Assembly: GCA_964035545.1 (NCBI GenBank)
Contig: OZ037773.1
Coordinates: forward strand, 62,001 to 126,000
Direction: 5' to 3'
Source of the DNA: Bugula neritina
Lineage: Eukaryota > Bryozoa > Gymnolaemata > Cheilostomatida > Bugulidae
DNA length: 64,000 nt
The notes under the pieces are model-generated. The model was not told the origin of the DNA and ran no database searches. It saw nothing but the letters and a program-made list of their open reading frames with translations. The position numbers and the translations under genes are program-made. This document shows positions 1 through 11,058 of the stretch, in pieces; position 1 is the stretch's first letter, and the number at the start of each line of letters is the position of its first letter.

Positions 1-3000
1 CTATTGCCTCTGGGGGTTGGGAGCATGGGTTCGACCAGGTCGACAGCTACTACTTGCCACGGCCTTCCAGCATATAACCTTCGCCGTCCCGCTTCACCAG
101 GGAGACGGCCATGCTTGCTGGCCTGGCAGATTTCACACTGTTTTACTCTGAGTCGAACATCCCGCCCCATCTTGGGCCAATACCACCGGAGTTGCAATTT
201 GGAGATCACTCTTTTGACTCCTGCGTGAGCCTGCTTGTGAGTGTCCCAAATTAACTCACGGCGTATGGCAGTGGGACAGACCACCCTCTTCCTCTTCTCT
301 GCCTTAGCTGTTCCTTGCTGAGTCGTCGCCCTTCCTTTTTGGCCCGATATACGTCTGCCAACACTCCAGGCAGGTTTTCCTGAAGCCTCTTCAGTTGCCG
401 GACGTTATCGGCCAAAGCAGGGTTGGCGTGGAGGTTCTGTATAACCTCCGAGGGTTCGTCAACTGTCTGTTGGAGTTGACCCTGGTCCCAGTCAAACCGT
501 GCTCCGTGGTGAGCCAGTGTCTCTAACTCATATCGTGGGGGACCTCCATCCCTCTTTTTGATGTTGAGATACTGTTTACAACCCCCGCCAGGTCGTCGGC
601 TCAAGCCATTCGCATTGCTGTGCCTCTTACCCAGTCGATGTTCGATCGGGTAAGAAAACTCGGCTAGAATTTAGAGCCACCGGGTGACCTGACTAGACGG
701 TTCTGCTCTCTTGCACAACCAAATCAAGAAGGCATGATCCGTACGCAGCCGGAACTTCCTGCCATACAGATAGGGTCGGAAGTGCTTCACTGACTTGATT
801 ACTGCCAGCAACTCCTTGCCGGTAGTGCAGTAAATTCGTTCAGTGTGTGAGAGAGACATGCTGTAGTAAGCTACTACTACTTCCCGGCCTTCCTGCACCT
901 GCGACAGCACAACGCCAACATTCTAGTCACTGGCGTCTGTGTCGAGGATGTACTCCAGAGTAGGATCTAGTTAGACCAAGATGGGTGCCGCCAGTCGGCA
1001 ACCCTTGAGGCGGTCAAACCTCCACTGCCACGTCACTTCCTTTGCGGTGAGCCGGTTTAACGGCTGCGCTATCCCCGCAAAGTCTGGTATGTATTGCCTG
1101 TAATACTCTGCCAGACCCAGAAAAGCCTGGAGTCCGGTCAAGTCTTGGGGGGTGACCCAGTCTTCTATTGCCCGTACCTTTTCGAAATCTGTGGCCACGC
1201 CGTTTCGACCGACAACGTGCCCCAAATACTTGACCTCCGGCTGCAATAGGTTTTAGCTTCAAACCGGCACCTCTGAGTTTTTCGAAAACTTCTCTCAGAC
1301 GACTGACGTGTGTCTTGAAGTCTGGGGAGATCACGATGACGCCATCGAGGTAGATCAGCAGTGTCTTCCAATGGAGCCCGCTGAGGACTTGTTCCATCAG
1401 CCTCTGGAAGGTGGCTGGGGCGGAGGTCAGTCAAAACGGCAGTACCTTCCACTTCTACAATCCGTCCCATATTAAAAAACGCCGCCTTCTCCTGGGCGTC
1501 GGGACTCAGAGGGACCTGCCAGTAACCGCTCAATAAGTCTAACGTACTGAAGTACTTGCTGTCGGCTAGGGCCTCCAAGGAATCGTCAATACGAGGTAGA
1601 GGGTAGGCGTCCTGTATGGTCACGCTATTGAGCTTGCGGTAGTCCACACAGAACCGCCATCTTCCGTCTTTCTTCCGGACCAAGACGACCAGCGGGCTCC
1701 ATGCACTATGGGCTGGCTCTATGAGGCCTCGTTCCAGAGGATCCTGGAGCTGTCGGCTGACCTTCTTTTCCGGTCCCAACCTGCGTGTGGGTTGCCAAAT
1801 AGGGACTGTACCTGCAGTCAGCGGTATCTCGTGTCTGACAGCTCTAGTCAGTTCCACGTCATTGTCTCCGCTGCTGAACACATCACCGTAGTCGCGCAGC
1901 AACTTCGCCATGGCCTGGCATTCCTCGTTGCTTGCACAGCCACCACAGGCCGTCTCATACAACTCCTTGATGTGTGATGAAACAGTCCCCCGCCCTTTTT
2001 GCGGGCGCTGAGGGGGCCTTCCGTCGCGTCTCCCAGCGACGGTCCACGTCCTTTTCCTGGACAGAGTGAAAGCGGCCCAGCATGGATCCGGCAGGTAGCT
2101 TTATGGACTCCGTGAAGGGGTTTACGCACTGCACCAAGATCTCTCTATGCGCAGTCAGCTGGTTTAGACTGCTAGCAAGTTGGACTCTAGCGTGTGCACC
2201 TTCCACCACCCCCAGTCCGGAGATCTGGCTATTATTCACCCTGCAGTGAATAGTAGCCTGGGAGCGGCCTAGTATTGTACAGTTCTGTACTACATGCACG
2301 CCTCCCACTAGAGGACAGCCAAACTTATCGACACAGGCAAGTTCCCGCCCGGACATCACCATCACAGACTTGCTAAAGTCAATGTGACATCCGTGCCATT
2401 CCAGGAACGGCATCCCGAGAATAGCATCCTCTTTAAGCTGACTGACGATAAACGTCTCTTGGATAGCTTGATCTCGGATGCGTCCCGTCAGCTCAATTAT
2501 ACCATAGAAGGGAATGCACGACCCGTCAGCCAGGGTGCCATACTCCCCATCGTATGGTTCCATCTCGCTCCTGACCCTAGTGCTGAGGATGTCGAAAAGT
2601 TGGCGACTTATGAGGTTCGTGGTACAGCCCGAATCGAGCAGGAAGGTAACAGCTTTACCCGCAATCTTGCCGAGTAGGAAATAGCTGTTCCCATGGGGCT
2701 GCACCCGCACTCTTGCAGGAAGCACCTCTCTCGCTTTAAGTCGGGGAGGTGGTCGTTTGGAACGGTAGTAGGGTGACCTCGGAGGAGGGGGAGGCAAGTT
2801 TCCTGGCACCTGCACTGGTCCCCATTCCGATTCTTAGGCCGGTAGCCCGCCGAATAGGTTGTGGAGTGGCATAGAGAAGGTAACAGCGGGGCGGGGCCCC
2901 TTACCTGTCCGTCGCAGCTGCTGCCACCCGTAGTTGTTAGCACGCGGTACCCGTCTGGGTGACCTACGTTTCTTTTTCCATGGGGGATTCATCGCCGGCC

Positions 3001-3040
3001 CGCAAAAGGCGGAAACATCTGCGGGCCACGATAGCTTAAC
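1..3040 (-). pseudogene. E1 pol remnant (protease-RT-RNase H-integrase start)
   Basis: Translated pieces on the minus strand match the intact E3 pol in order. The retropepsin part (about 1955-2815) keeps a D-S-G active site and the conserved I-L-G-M-P-F segment. The RT (about 1165-1962) keeps the V-D-Y-R-K-L-N-S block. The catalytic box reads Y-L-D-G instead of Y-L-D-D, so one metal-binding Asp is lost. RNase H (671-910) and the HHCC end of integrase (1-604) follow. Frames are broken near 2040, 1480, 1250, 1000, 670 and 290. It sits in the -1 frame after gag, as in E3. No functional enzyme can come from it. Confidence 0.9.
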
Positions 3041-3932
3041 CCCGGAGCAAGATGAGGGCAATATCTGCGGAAATGTCCTTGGTTTCCACATTCTCAGCAA
3101 AAACTAACTGCTTCCCCTGGTGGCGGTGCCAGTGGCCGTGGAGGCCCGCAGGCGGTACCTACCGGGGTTTTGTGTGTCAGTGCTGTCACCAGTTTAGCCA
3201 ACATGTCGGTCAGTTGGGCGACCTTCGATGCGGCGGTCAACTGTCCCACGGCAGCGGCCGTGGGGGGTTTGCCTCAAGATCAGCCGGAGCGACTGTGGAC
3301 TCTACCTCCACCTGGCGGGAAACCCCGCGGTTCCTATGCATCTGGTTTGCCAGAAGATAGGCTTCCCCTTCTGCAAGAGCGCCTTCGACTGTGGTAACTC
3401 CCCTAGCTAGAAATTGATGATGGAGTCTCAAGTCGTTGATAGATTGCACAAAGGCGTCAAAAGTATACCTCTCACGGTTAACTTGAGGTAGATCGCTATA
3501 CGCAATCTGCGCCAGCTTCATCACCGTGGCAATATGTTCTTGTAGCAGGGTGTAAGGATCACGCCGCAGCCTTTGTAGTCCGGCCCGAGCGTCTATGGCA
3601 GAGATGCCAAAGTTGGCCCGTAGAGAAGCAGAGATGCTGTCGATGTCCGGTCCTAACCCATAGGGCTTGGCCTTATCCATCAACGACATTCTGAGCTTCA
3701 GCAGGGCCACTCTGGGTGGCCATTGGGCAACATCCATAATGTCGCTGAACTCTTGTATGAATTGTTCCACTTCCTCTTTGCCCGTGAAGGTGGGTGCCTT
3801 TAACCGGTAACAGTCCTCGTTTAGCTCCTTCGGAGCTCTTCGCTCTTCTACTACATAATTACAAGGAACAAGATCATTTCCACGCTCACCTTCTATCGGC
3901 TGCGGGGGTGTTCGAGCATCCTCAGTCTCCAT
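2990..3932 (-). pseudogene. E1 gag remnant
   Basis: The capsid-type gag domain is open from the ATG at 3932 to a stop at 3237 (231 codons) and is closely related to E3 gag, including the P-T-F-T-G and Q-F-I-Q-E-F blocks. The downstream zinc knuckle survives around 3060-3100 in a shifted frame. Its conserved Trp codon after the first Cys is a TGA stop. The start lies 17 nt downstream of the primer-binding site, as in the sister elements. A structural coat protein in an active element; here truncated and without its nucleic-acid knuckle. Confidence 0.85.
2996..3040 (-). promoter_or_regulatory. Decayed gag-pol -1 frameshift signal of E1
   Basis: Minus-strand heptamer GTTAAGC (3040-3034; GTTAAAC in E3 and E5). 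A 5-nt spacer follows, then a GC hairpin formed by 3028-3021 and 3003-2996, seven pairs plus one mismatch, with a 17-nt loop. The layout equals that of E3 and E5. The last-but-one base of the heptamer is mutated. Confidence 0.6.
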
Positions 3933-3948
3933 CGTTGATGTGCACAGT

Positions 3949-3966
3949 GTCCCACTGCTGCCACCA
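3949..3966 (-). other. E1 primer-binding site (tRNA-Leu type)
   Basis: Read on the minus strand this is TGGTGGCAGCAGTGGGAC, one base after the LTR. It differs at two positions from the 18-base E3 site that matches a tRNA-Leu 3' end plus CCA. It would prime minus-strand DNA synthesis. Confidence 0.75.
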
Positions 3967-3967
3967 C

Positions 3968-4329
3968 TGTTATCTTTTCAGTATTGTGGGTTAGTGTGCA
4001 ATCGAGTGACTTTCTATCATGTAAGCTAGATCAATTTCACCAGTGACATTCGAATTATAATAATATATTTGATACAATGATACACAATCTAAAAACTACA
4101 TCTATCAGAATACATCGACAGCTACTCAACACAATGTCTACAGTTTGCCACACTATTCCTAACTGACTGTTACGCGAGAAGTCACAGCTACTAATAATAG
4201 TTCATGATTCCTATTGGCGGGTTGCTGTCTCGGGTCATCTTCTTAATATACTTAGTGACCCCGTGCTGTACTTAGAAGGGAATTAACATTTACCCCGTTA
4301 TTACGATGGTAGCTCCACGAGCCACCACA
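3968..4329 (-). repeat. E1 5' LTR (copy A)
   Basis: Begins TGTTATC and ends CCACCACA on the plus strand, the inverted TG...CA ends of an LTR. It sits one base from the primer-binding site. Length 362 bp. Read in element orientation, its start (TGTGGTGGCTCGTGGA) resembles the E3 and E4 right-hand LTRs, but most of its body differs from them. Transcription would run leftward, away from the Ig gene. Confidence 0.85.
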
Positions 4330-5504
4330 ATAATACGGTTATACTAGTAGTAGGTCTAATTGTTACACTAATGCTAATGATCATACCATTAGTAATAGTA
4401 ATGCTAATGCTTAGTTATACTTATACATATGTTATAGTTTTTACTCATTTATCGAATACAATTTTTATGGAGCTATAACATAAGTATTTAAAGTATAACC
4501 AAGTATTGCTGATAAAGTAGCTAATAATAGTAATTTAAAAATAATCACTCTTGCAGTTACAACTGATGATCATACTTGTGCTCAAACTGACACATTAAAA
4601 TTACATTTAGTTTTACTGGTGTCACAACTCACCAGGTGATACTATTGATCATTTATTTTCATGGTTATGAACTTGAAACCCATTATCAGTAATGACTATG
4701 AATAAGAGTCATACTAATAGTCTAATACCATATTTTTTACCATTAGTAATATTGTTGTACTAATACTAATAGTAATATTAGAAGATCAATTTTAAGCTCT
4801 TTTGATTTCACTTTGTGTTCATTTTCAGGGAATACTCAAACCAATTGATAAGAATAATTTTGATTAAATGCACAAAATCAATGAATGTAATTTACATTGG
4901 CTGAAATATTGAGTTTTACTTAGTCTTACCCTTCCTTATAGTTATAATAGCCTGTATTAGTAATAATATTGTAATGGAGCTTATACTGAAAGTAGTATCA
5001 ATTTTAATGTATGATTACTATTTTTTCAAGGAATAGCTTGGAAGACACCAATGGCAGAACTCAATAGCTAAAACTTAACACTAAGTTGGTTCTTGAAATA
5101 AAATATATGATTGACAAGAATCTAATTACTTGACTTCCTGAAAATTGATTGAAATGTAAGTATTTGTTGCTTTCCTAGTATTTTATTTGTGTTATAATAG
5201 CTGTTGATATATGCTGGATTATTTTGGTCTGTAGTTGACACTGAATTTATGTACCCATTACTTTATTATGCTGGAGGGTTTAAATCACTTTTGAATTATG
5301 ATAAAACTTTTTTGTTTGACTTATTTAGGATATTTGTGTAGTGAGATACATTACATAATATCATATTACATTTAACTTTCTAATTGTATTCAGCAAATCT
5401 ATTTTTGTAGATAAATATAAATTTTAAAATATGTAAAATTAAAACTATTTAATCCAACTGTGCAATCCATTTAATTAACCACAACTTTCTGCTGGTTGTA
5501 TGTA
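4330..5504. other. AT-rich DNA, no gene seen
   Basis: Low-complexity AT-rich sequence with irregular runs of TAATAG/TAATGC-like words near 4360-4420 and 4690-4790. No open frame with domain content and no transposon ends were recognised. It could hold the promoter or a non-coding first exon of the Ig gene, but nothing shows this. Confidence 0.5.
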
Positions 5505-6302
5505 TGAGGGCAATTCAAAAAGTAAAGATAATTTTGCCATAAGTCAAGTTGTAATCGAATTAGGCACTTGATTTTTTTCAGCATAATTTCTTGGCCAGCA
5601 AACACCTTTCTGTCATCTTGGTACTATCTTTTTTATTTCCTCAGCATAAGATTCGGTAGATTGACTCAGTAAAATTTCGCTCGAAGTAGTTTGGACCTTG
5701 TCATGAGTCTCCTTGTGAACGAATAGTTTCGGTGTGAAACTTAGAGCACCAAAGAAATGGTACTTACAAGGTGAAGGACTAGGATTCTCCAATCGTTAAG
5801 GACTTAGTTGATGTTCTCAATGGTTTGAATGGCAGATTATGGCCTTCCGGTGTCTTTGTGGATATTACACTGTAATTACATGCCTATTCTCTTCTACTTA
5901 CTCTCTTTCTAAACCTAGATGAAATACACTGTTTATTAAATTAGCAAAGTTGTCGTTCAATGCTGTTACTTTCCTGACTGCCCTGACAAAAGTCTCTAAA
6001 TTCTCCAAATTGACTGGTCTAGCCGCCTCTTCTGCTATTGGCCTACCTGACTCAGGTTCACTCTCCAAAGAGGTTGTTCTTTCCTTAAAACTGTTAGCCC
6101 ATTTAAAAACTTGGTTTTGGTTTTAATAACTGTCACCATATTAAGCTTTCATTCCCCTATAAATTTCACTTAGTCTGACTCCCTGAAATGATTACTGTGT
6201 AAAGACAACTTCTGAAACAACGTAATATTAAAAAGATAGGTACATATTACAATTATATTTAGTTTTATAAAGAAATTATCTTTACTTTTCAAATCGCCCT
6301 CG
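5505..6302 (-). mobile_element. Decayed mariner-like element (copy A)
   Basis: Inverted ends of roughly 30 bp (YGAGGGCRATT then AAAAGTAAAGATAATTT) are flanked by TA at 5503-5504 and 6303-6304, the target duplication of Tc1/mariner transposons. At 798 bp it is shorter than an autonomous mariner. A minus-strand stretch near 5690-5800 translates to a motif like the P-S-P-C-x-Y-H-x-F-G-x-L block of mariner transposases, but with no long open frame. An inactive deleted copy upstream of the Ig gene. Confidence 0.75.
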
Positions 6303-6655
6303 TAATTCTTTAAGTAAGCATTATGTGTGTCTGTTGCCTTGTTAAAATACTTGCCTATTCAAGTATTTTTGAGTCATTGGTTTTAATTATTTGAAACTTG
6401 GTTAGTCTGTGACTTGGTTTGCTTTGACTTGCTGTTACCTCAACATGACTCTGGTCACACTGCTTTCTGTTGTACACACTAATTCATCAGCGCTCATTTG
6501 GTGGGCAACTTCATACAATATAATAATAGCATTAGCTTATATAAATTTCTCTCTTTTTAGCATTACTTTTCCCTGGCAAGTTAATTAGCTACTGTATATC
6601 TCAGTCTATGAGCCAGTATGTATAATGTTTCCTATGATTTGTTGTTTTCAGGAAA
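6303..6655. other. Upstream of Ig gene; likely 3' end of a 5' UTR intron
   Basis: No ORF. A pyrimidine-rich acceptor (TTGTTTTCAG) ends at 6651, four bases before the Ig gene start codon. This suggests a non-coding first exon further upstream that I could not locate. Confidence 0.4.
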
Positions 6656-9600
6656 ATGAAACTTTCCTGGATAACCATTTTCAAAATACTTCTAGCATCT
6701 AGCTACACTTTTGGTGAGTTTATATTTTTAAAGCTAACATCTCCAGTGTTTGTTAAATCTGGTTCTTGATTTTTAATGAATCGCTCTAATGACAGCTCTA
6801 TTCCCTTCAGATATGATTCCTATGCTTACACAACTGTAAATAACAAAATGCCTTATTTCAACTTGTAATGTTTGTGAAATTCTAATGTGGCTGTTGGCTA
6901 GTTTAGCAGTGATTTTTTGACGTTTTTTATGCACCTACAGAGACTTTCAATAAATAAAACATATCGATTAAAGATACTGAAAAACATCCACCGGTACTTA
7001 GTTTAAAAGAGTTCCTTCTGTTTTGTTGCCTTTTTATGCAGTACATGATGTCATAGGTCATGCAGTATTCCCAGTTTAAATCAGTTTAAATATATAGCAA
7101 CATACCTACACATACCTATATAACGTTATATTGATTGCTAAACATGAAATAATAGATAATATGAATTCTTTGGAATAATATTCCAATTTTTACGAATTTT
7201 TGTGAGACAAAAAGACAGTATAATTCATTAAAAATAGACATTATCTTTAATGAATAGTTATTAATGAAATATTTTTTCTAATAACAAAAAGTATAGAAAA
7301 TGAAAAATTATTAACTTAATGCAGATCAAAGGAATTTATTTATGTGCTAACTGCTAAATAACAAGCAATTGATCTAAATTTATTTAAATGTTTATATATT
7401 CCAATAAGATTCAAATAATTTGCACAAAAAAATATATTTTACAAAAAATAAATAAATAGTGTCCAACTGGGAAGTGTCTATCTTGGGATCACACCTTTTA
7501 ATATATTTATAGTCTTAAAAATGTTCGAAGGATTTAATTAATCATCTTGGTTATCAATATATTTGCGTTGTTCGTTTTTGAAAAAAATGTTTTGTAGCAG
7601 TCATAAGAAGTTGTGAGAGTTGGACAAGAATTTTGATTTGTTTTGTTTTTTATCAAAGTGTTACATAACAGCCAGGATAAGTTGGACAAGATTCATTTTT
7701 CCTTTTTGCAATGTAGGTTCTGGTGAGCTAAACTGTTGAATCTATTTATGTTTAGCTGAACCATCTACAGAGATAGACTACACTACTCCAAGCTCACCTG
7801 ACTTCTATAAAGGTGAGGAGATAACCTTCACATGTGAAGCATATGGTTATACTGATCTGAGAAGCTTACGGTTACGATATGAAGCTGATGGAGGCAGTAC
7901 AGTCTCTCAAAGTGGATGTGGTCGAAGTGCTGAGGATGACACAGTATGGGAGAGTGCACCATCTCCAGATATTATTACTGTCTCTGGAATAGAAGGACCT
8001 GGAGTCAGTAATGCACACTGTAGTTCTATTGGTAAACCTGAAGGGTTCACTTTTTCTGTACAACTCACTGCAACTGATTCATCACTCAGAGGGAAGTTCT
8101 ACTGTAAAGGGTTTGAAGGAGGAAGTGTGGGAGAAATTCTCTCCTCAGAAGTTTCAATGGAAGTCAAAGGTGAACACTTCAAACTAGTTTCTTTGGTCAC
8201 TGATAGCCTTTATATACCACTTTAGCATTTTCTAGTACAACTTCTCATAGTTTTTACCAACTTCCTGCTTCCTCCTGATAGACAAATTTAACTGTTCCCA
8301 AGATTGGTATTGTTGGTATTAAAATAGTATGTTTGGTATGCATTATATGGATAGTGGATAGTATTTGTTTTATTTGGCCATTGTTGGATGATTCTGTCCA
8401 ATATCTCATGAGAAGATCTAATGATAAAATTCAACTTATCCCATGATGATGGTGGTTAGTTAAATCAAAATAGTATATTTGCTATCGTTGTTGGGTAGAG
8501 GACAAATTTTAGTTTATTATACCTTTGTTGGAGATTTTCTGGTCAGAATCACATAAGGATATCTGGTTGGCATGTAGTTTTAAATAACTGTTATCATAGA
8601 CAGACTTGGAATGTTGCAGTGTTGCTGTTTAAATTTACACTTTTTATTGCTACAATTTACCCAGAATATAGCACATGGTCTTTACTGCAGTCCTAACCTA
8701 ATTTACAATACATTGATGCACCTGTATTTGAAAATGTATATTATGCACTCTTTCATTCTACAGTTGCACCAACTGGCATATCACTTAATAAACCAGCAAC
8801 TATTATAGAAGGGGAAGAGTTTACCTTTGATTGTAACTCTACAGGAGCAGATCCTGTGTCAGTCTATGAATACAGTAAGTATATACATGTCTAAATGTTG
8901 TGCAACAAGCTTTCCCAGGCTTTCTATCTAAGAAACTAGAAACAAATTAAATTTTTTGATTTAATTAACAACAAACTAGGTTTTAGTTTAGCTAATTATT
9001 TTATACAAGTGATGTAATATACAGTGGTCCCTCCATATCTCAGAGCTGTCCATTCCTGACAAAGTAACATAGGACATGAGAAGAACTTGAATTTTCTTTT
9101 TGTGACTTATGTATATGTGTGTATATAGAGACAAAATGTTGGCATTTAAGCGTTCTGTGAGTTAACTCTGGTATTCTGCTATGTCACAGATAAGGGTATC
9201 AGACCAGTAGGTTTCGAGGGAGCACTGTATTCCTATTTAATTATATAAATATTTGAATGTTGTAAAACTCTGAGAATATTATCTAATGAGTTTACAATAG
9301 TTTATAAATCGGTTTGCTATAATAGATTGAAATGTAAGAAGTTAGATGATTGGACAAAAAGTGTCTACAGTCTTTTTCAGTTTCAATTAAATAACCAATA
9401 ATATTCATCAACCACAAACTAACTCGCCTGTTATATCGTGAAATTTTTTATTAGAATTAAGCTGGAACTAATTTTTTTTTGCTGAAAGAAGGTTTAGGGC
9501 TGATTTAGCAACTGTAACAAAAACATTTTTCTAATTTATTTTTAAAGTATTGCAGGAAAGTAGAAAATGTGCACAGATAAGTCCTGAGCGAATTTACCAT

Positions 9601-11058
9601 AGAAGTGTGCTTGTAGACTGTATTTATACTTTTTACTTCTTCTCTGGTAGTTTTCTTGTCATGACACACTTCACTTATGCAGTATTAAAATATTCTTATA
9701 TATGTTAGTTTTCATTTGCATTCTGTTTTATAATGAATTTTGTTCGAGTATGTGCTGAAATGATTTAGGATTTCTGATTGCATGAAAATCAAATTTTCAG
9801 TCACCCTTACCTTTACCTTTACCATTCAACCTTAAAAGAGTATGTAAATGAAAACTAACACATTACTATAAGAATCTTTCAGTACTGCATCGGTGAAGTG
9901 TGCAGGGAGTCTTTAAAGAATTAGTATACATAGACATGTTTTATTTATTAGAGGTAAATGGTAACACAGTGGCTGAAAAATATACTCCTACTGAGGCAGA
10001 CAGAGCTGGACTAACTTTATCTTGTACAGATACGAAACATTCTAACTGGAAGAGAGGGAATACTGAACAAACTGTTGCCATCACACCACAGTGTAAGTAA
10101 GCACCATCAATATTTTTCTTGTTATACCTACTTTTTGAATGTGAAATTTCTAGTTCACATGTAAGGTGCTAGACCAGGGGTGTCCAACCTTTCAAAGGGA
10201 GTGCCACTGAAGGGGAATATTCCAGTGGCAAGAGCCATATTTTGAACTTTAGTTTGAACTGGGTACCGCAGCGTCAGTTATTTTTAGATATTTTATTCTA
10301 AAGTCTTATTTATCAATACAAAATAAAGTCCCAATAGTTACTGCATACTACATTTTGTAGCATTTATATAAATAATACATTTAAAAGGTGGTTTTTCTCT
10401 CAAATTCATATATGTGTGAAAAATAGTTTTATTTGTTATGCCTTTGAGAGCCACATAAATGTAGGCTGGGGGCCACATCCGGTCCTAGGGCCTCCTGTTA
10501 GACAGCCCTGTGCTATGAATTTTGTTTTTGTAGACTTGGATAGAAAGGCTGATGCTCCAGATCCCATTGTGAAAGAACTCAACCCTGGACAACCTGATGC
10601 TAGACTATATTGTAGCCAACATGTGGATGCCAACCCACCACCCTCTACATTCACTTGGACATATAATGGAGTTGTGACAACTGAATCATCCAATGAGCTG
10701 ACTCTAATTCCTCGAAATAACAGTGTAACAGAAACAGCTGAATGTACAGCTGCAAATGGCTTATGTAAGAATCAGCACTCATATACAAATGAATGAGAAT
10801 TGTAAATGTTTTTTCTAATTTGCTAATGTTAGTCGTAGATATTCAAGTTTCAACTTAGTTTTTCTTTAAAATTTCTTTAAATCGATTTCAGCAAAGACAG
10901 TGACTATCAAATGGAACATAATGTGGAAGGATACTGCTACAATACCCTCTCCAACCCCCACTACAACTGCTGTGAACAAGGGCGGTCTGATAGGTGGCAT
11001 ATTTTCTACTTTCATCACAGTGATAGTTGCAATAGTAGTCTCAACAGTGATTAGATAA
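6656..11058 (+). CDS. Three-Ig-domain single-pass membrane receptor (copy A)
   Basis: I read six coding exons: 6656-6713, 7756-8169, 8764-8874, 9952-10092, 10534-10764, 10892-11058. All borders are GT-AG and all introns are phase 1, giving 373 codons. Exon 1 is a signal peptide (M-K-L-S-W, hydrophobic core, ending near residue 19). Exon 2 (20-157) is a V-like Ig domain with F-T-C and F-Y-C cysteines plus two extra cysteines. Exons 3-4 (158-241) form one Ig domain split by an intron, with D-C-N-S-T (a glycosylation sequon) and L-S-C. Exon 5 (242-318) is a C2/I-like domain (L-Y-C, F-T-W, A-E-C). Exon 6 has a Thr/Pro stalk, then a membrane span at about 349-371 and a final Arg. Probable cell-surface recognition or adhesion protein; ligand unknown. 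No kinase, ITAM or ITIM is seen. The exon model is inferred without transcripts. Confidence 0.8.
9022..9227. mobile_element. pogo/Tigger-like MITE in Ig intron 3 (copy A)
   Basis: Ends CAGTGGTCCCTCCATA and its imperfect inverse CAGTGCTCCCTCGAAA are flanked by TA on both sides, as in pogo-type Tc1/mariner elements. At 206 bp with no coding capacity it is non-autonomous. It lies wholly inside an intron. Confidence 0.7.
10175..10510. mobile_element. Non-autonomous hAT element in Ig intron 4 (copy A)
   Basis: Starts CAGGGGTGTCCAACC and ends with the inverse of CAGGGCTGTCTAACA, the typical hAT terminal pattern, with GGCCACAT-type subterminal sequence near 10465. Flanking octamers TGCTAGAC and TGCTATGA agree only partly, so the 8-bp target duplication has decayed. 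It ends 23 bases before exon 5. A spurious ORF that reads through it into the exon is not the real exon start. Confidence 0.7.

Larger units (their letters stand above)
1..4329 (-). mobile_element. E1: partial, decayed Ty3/Gypsy element (copy A)
   Basis: Minus-strand Gypsy element cut by the window start. From right to left it shows a 5' LTR (3968-4329), a primer-binding site, gag, protease, reverse transcriptase, RNase H and the start of integrase. Many stops and frameshifts make it a pseudogene. The matching sequence in copy B continues to a left LTR of a different family, so the element as a whole looks chimeric. Confidence 0.92.

Noticed and set aside
1708-3410. Plus-strand ORFs inside E1, E3 and E4 (for example 1708-1977, 3052-3360, 26112-26555, 33865-34424)
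   Set aside because: They are antisense shadows of GC-rich gag and pol, with no independent domain content.
10416-10796. 126-codon ORF as a complete gene
   Set aside because: Its first part is the hAT MITE and intron sequence. Only 10534-10764 is exon 5 of the Ig gene.
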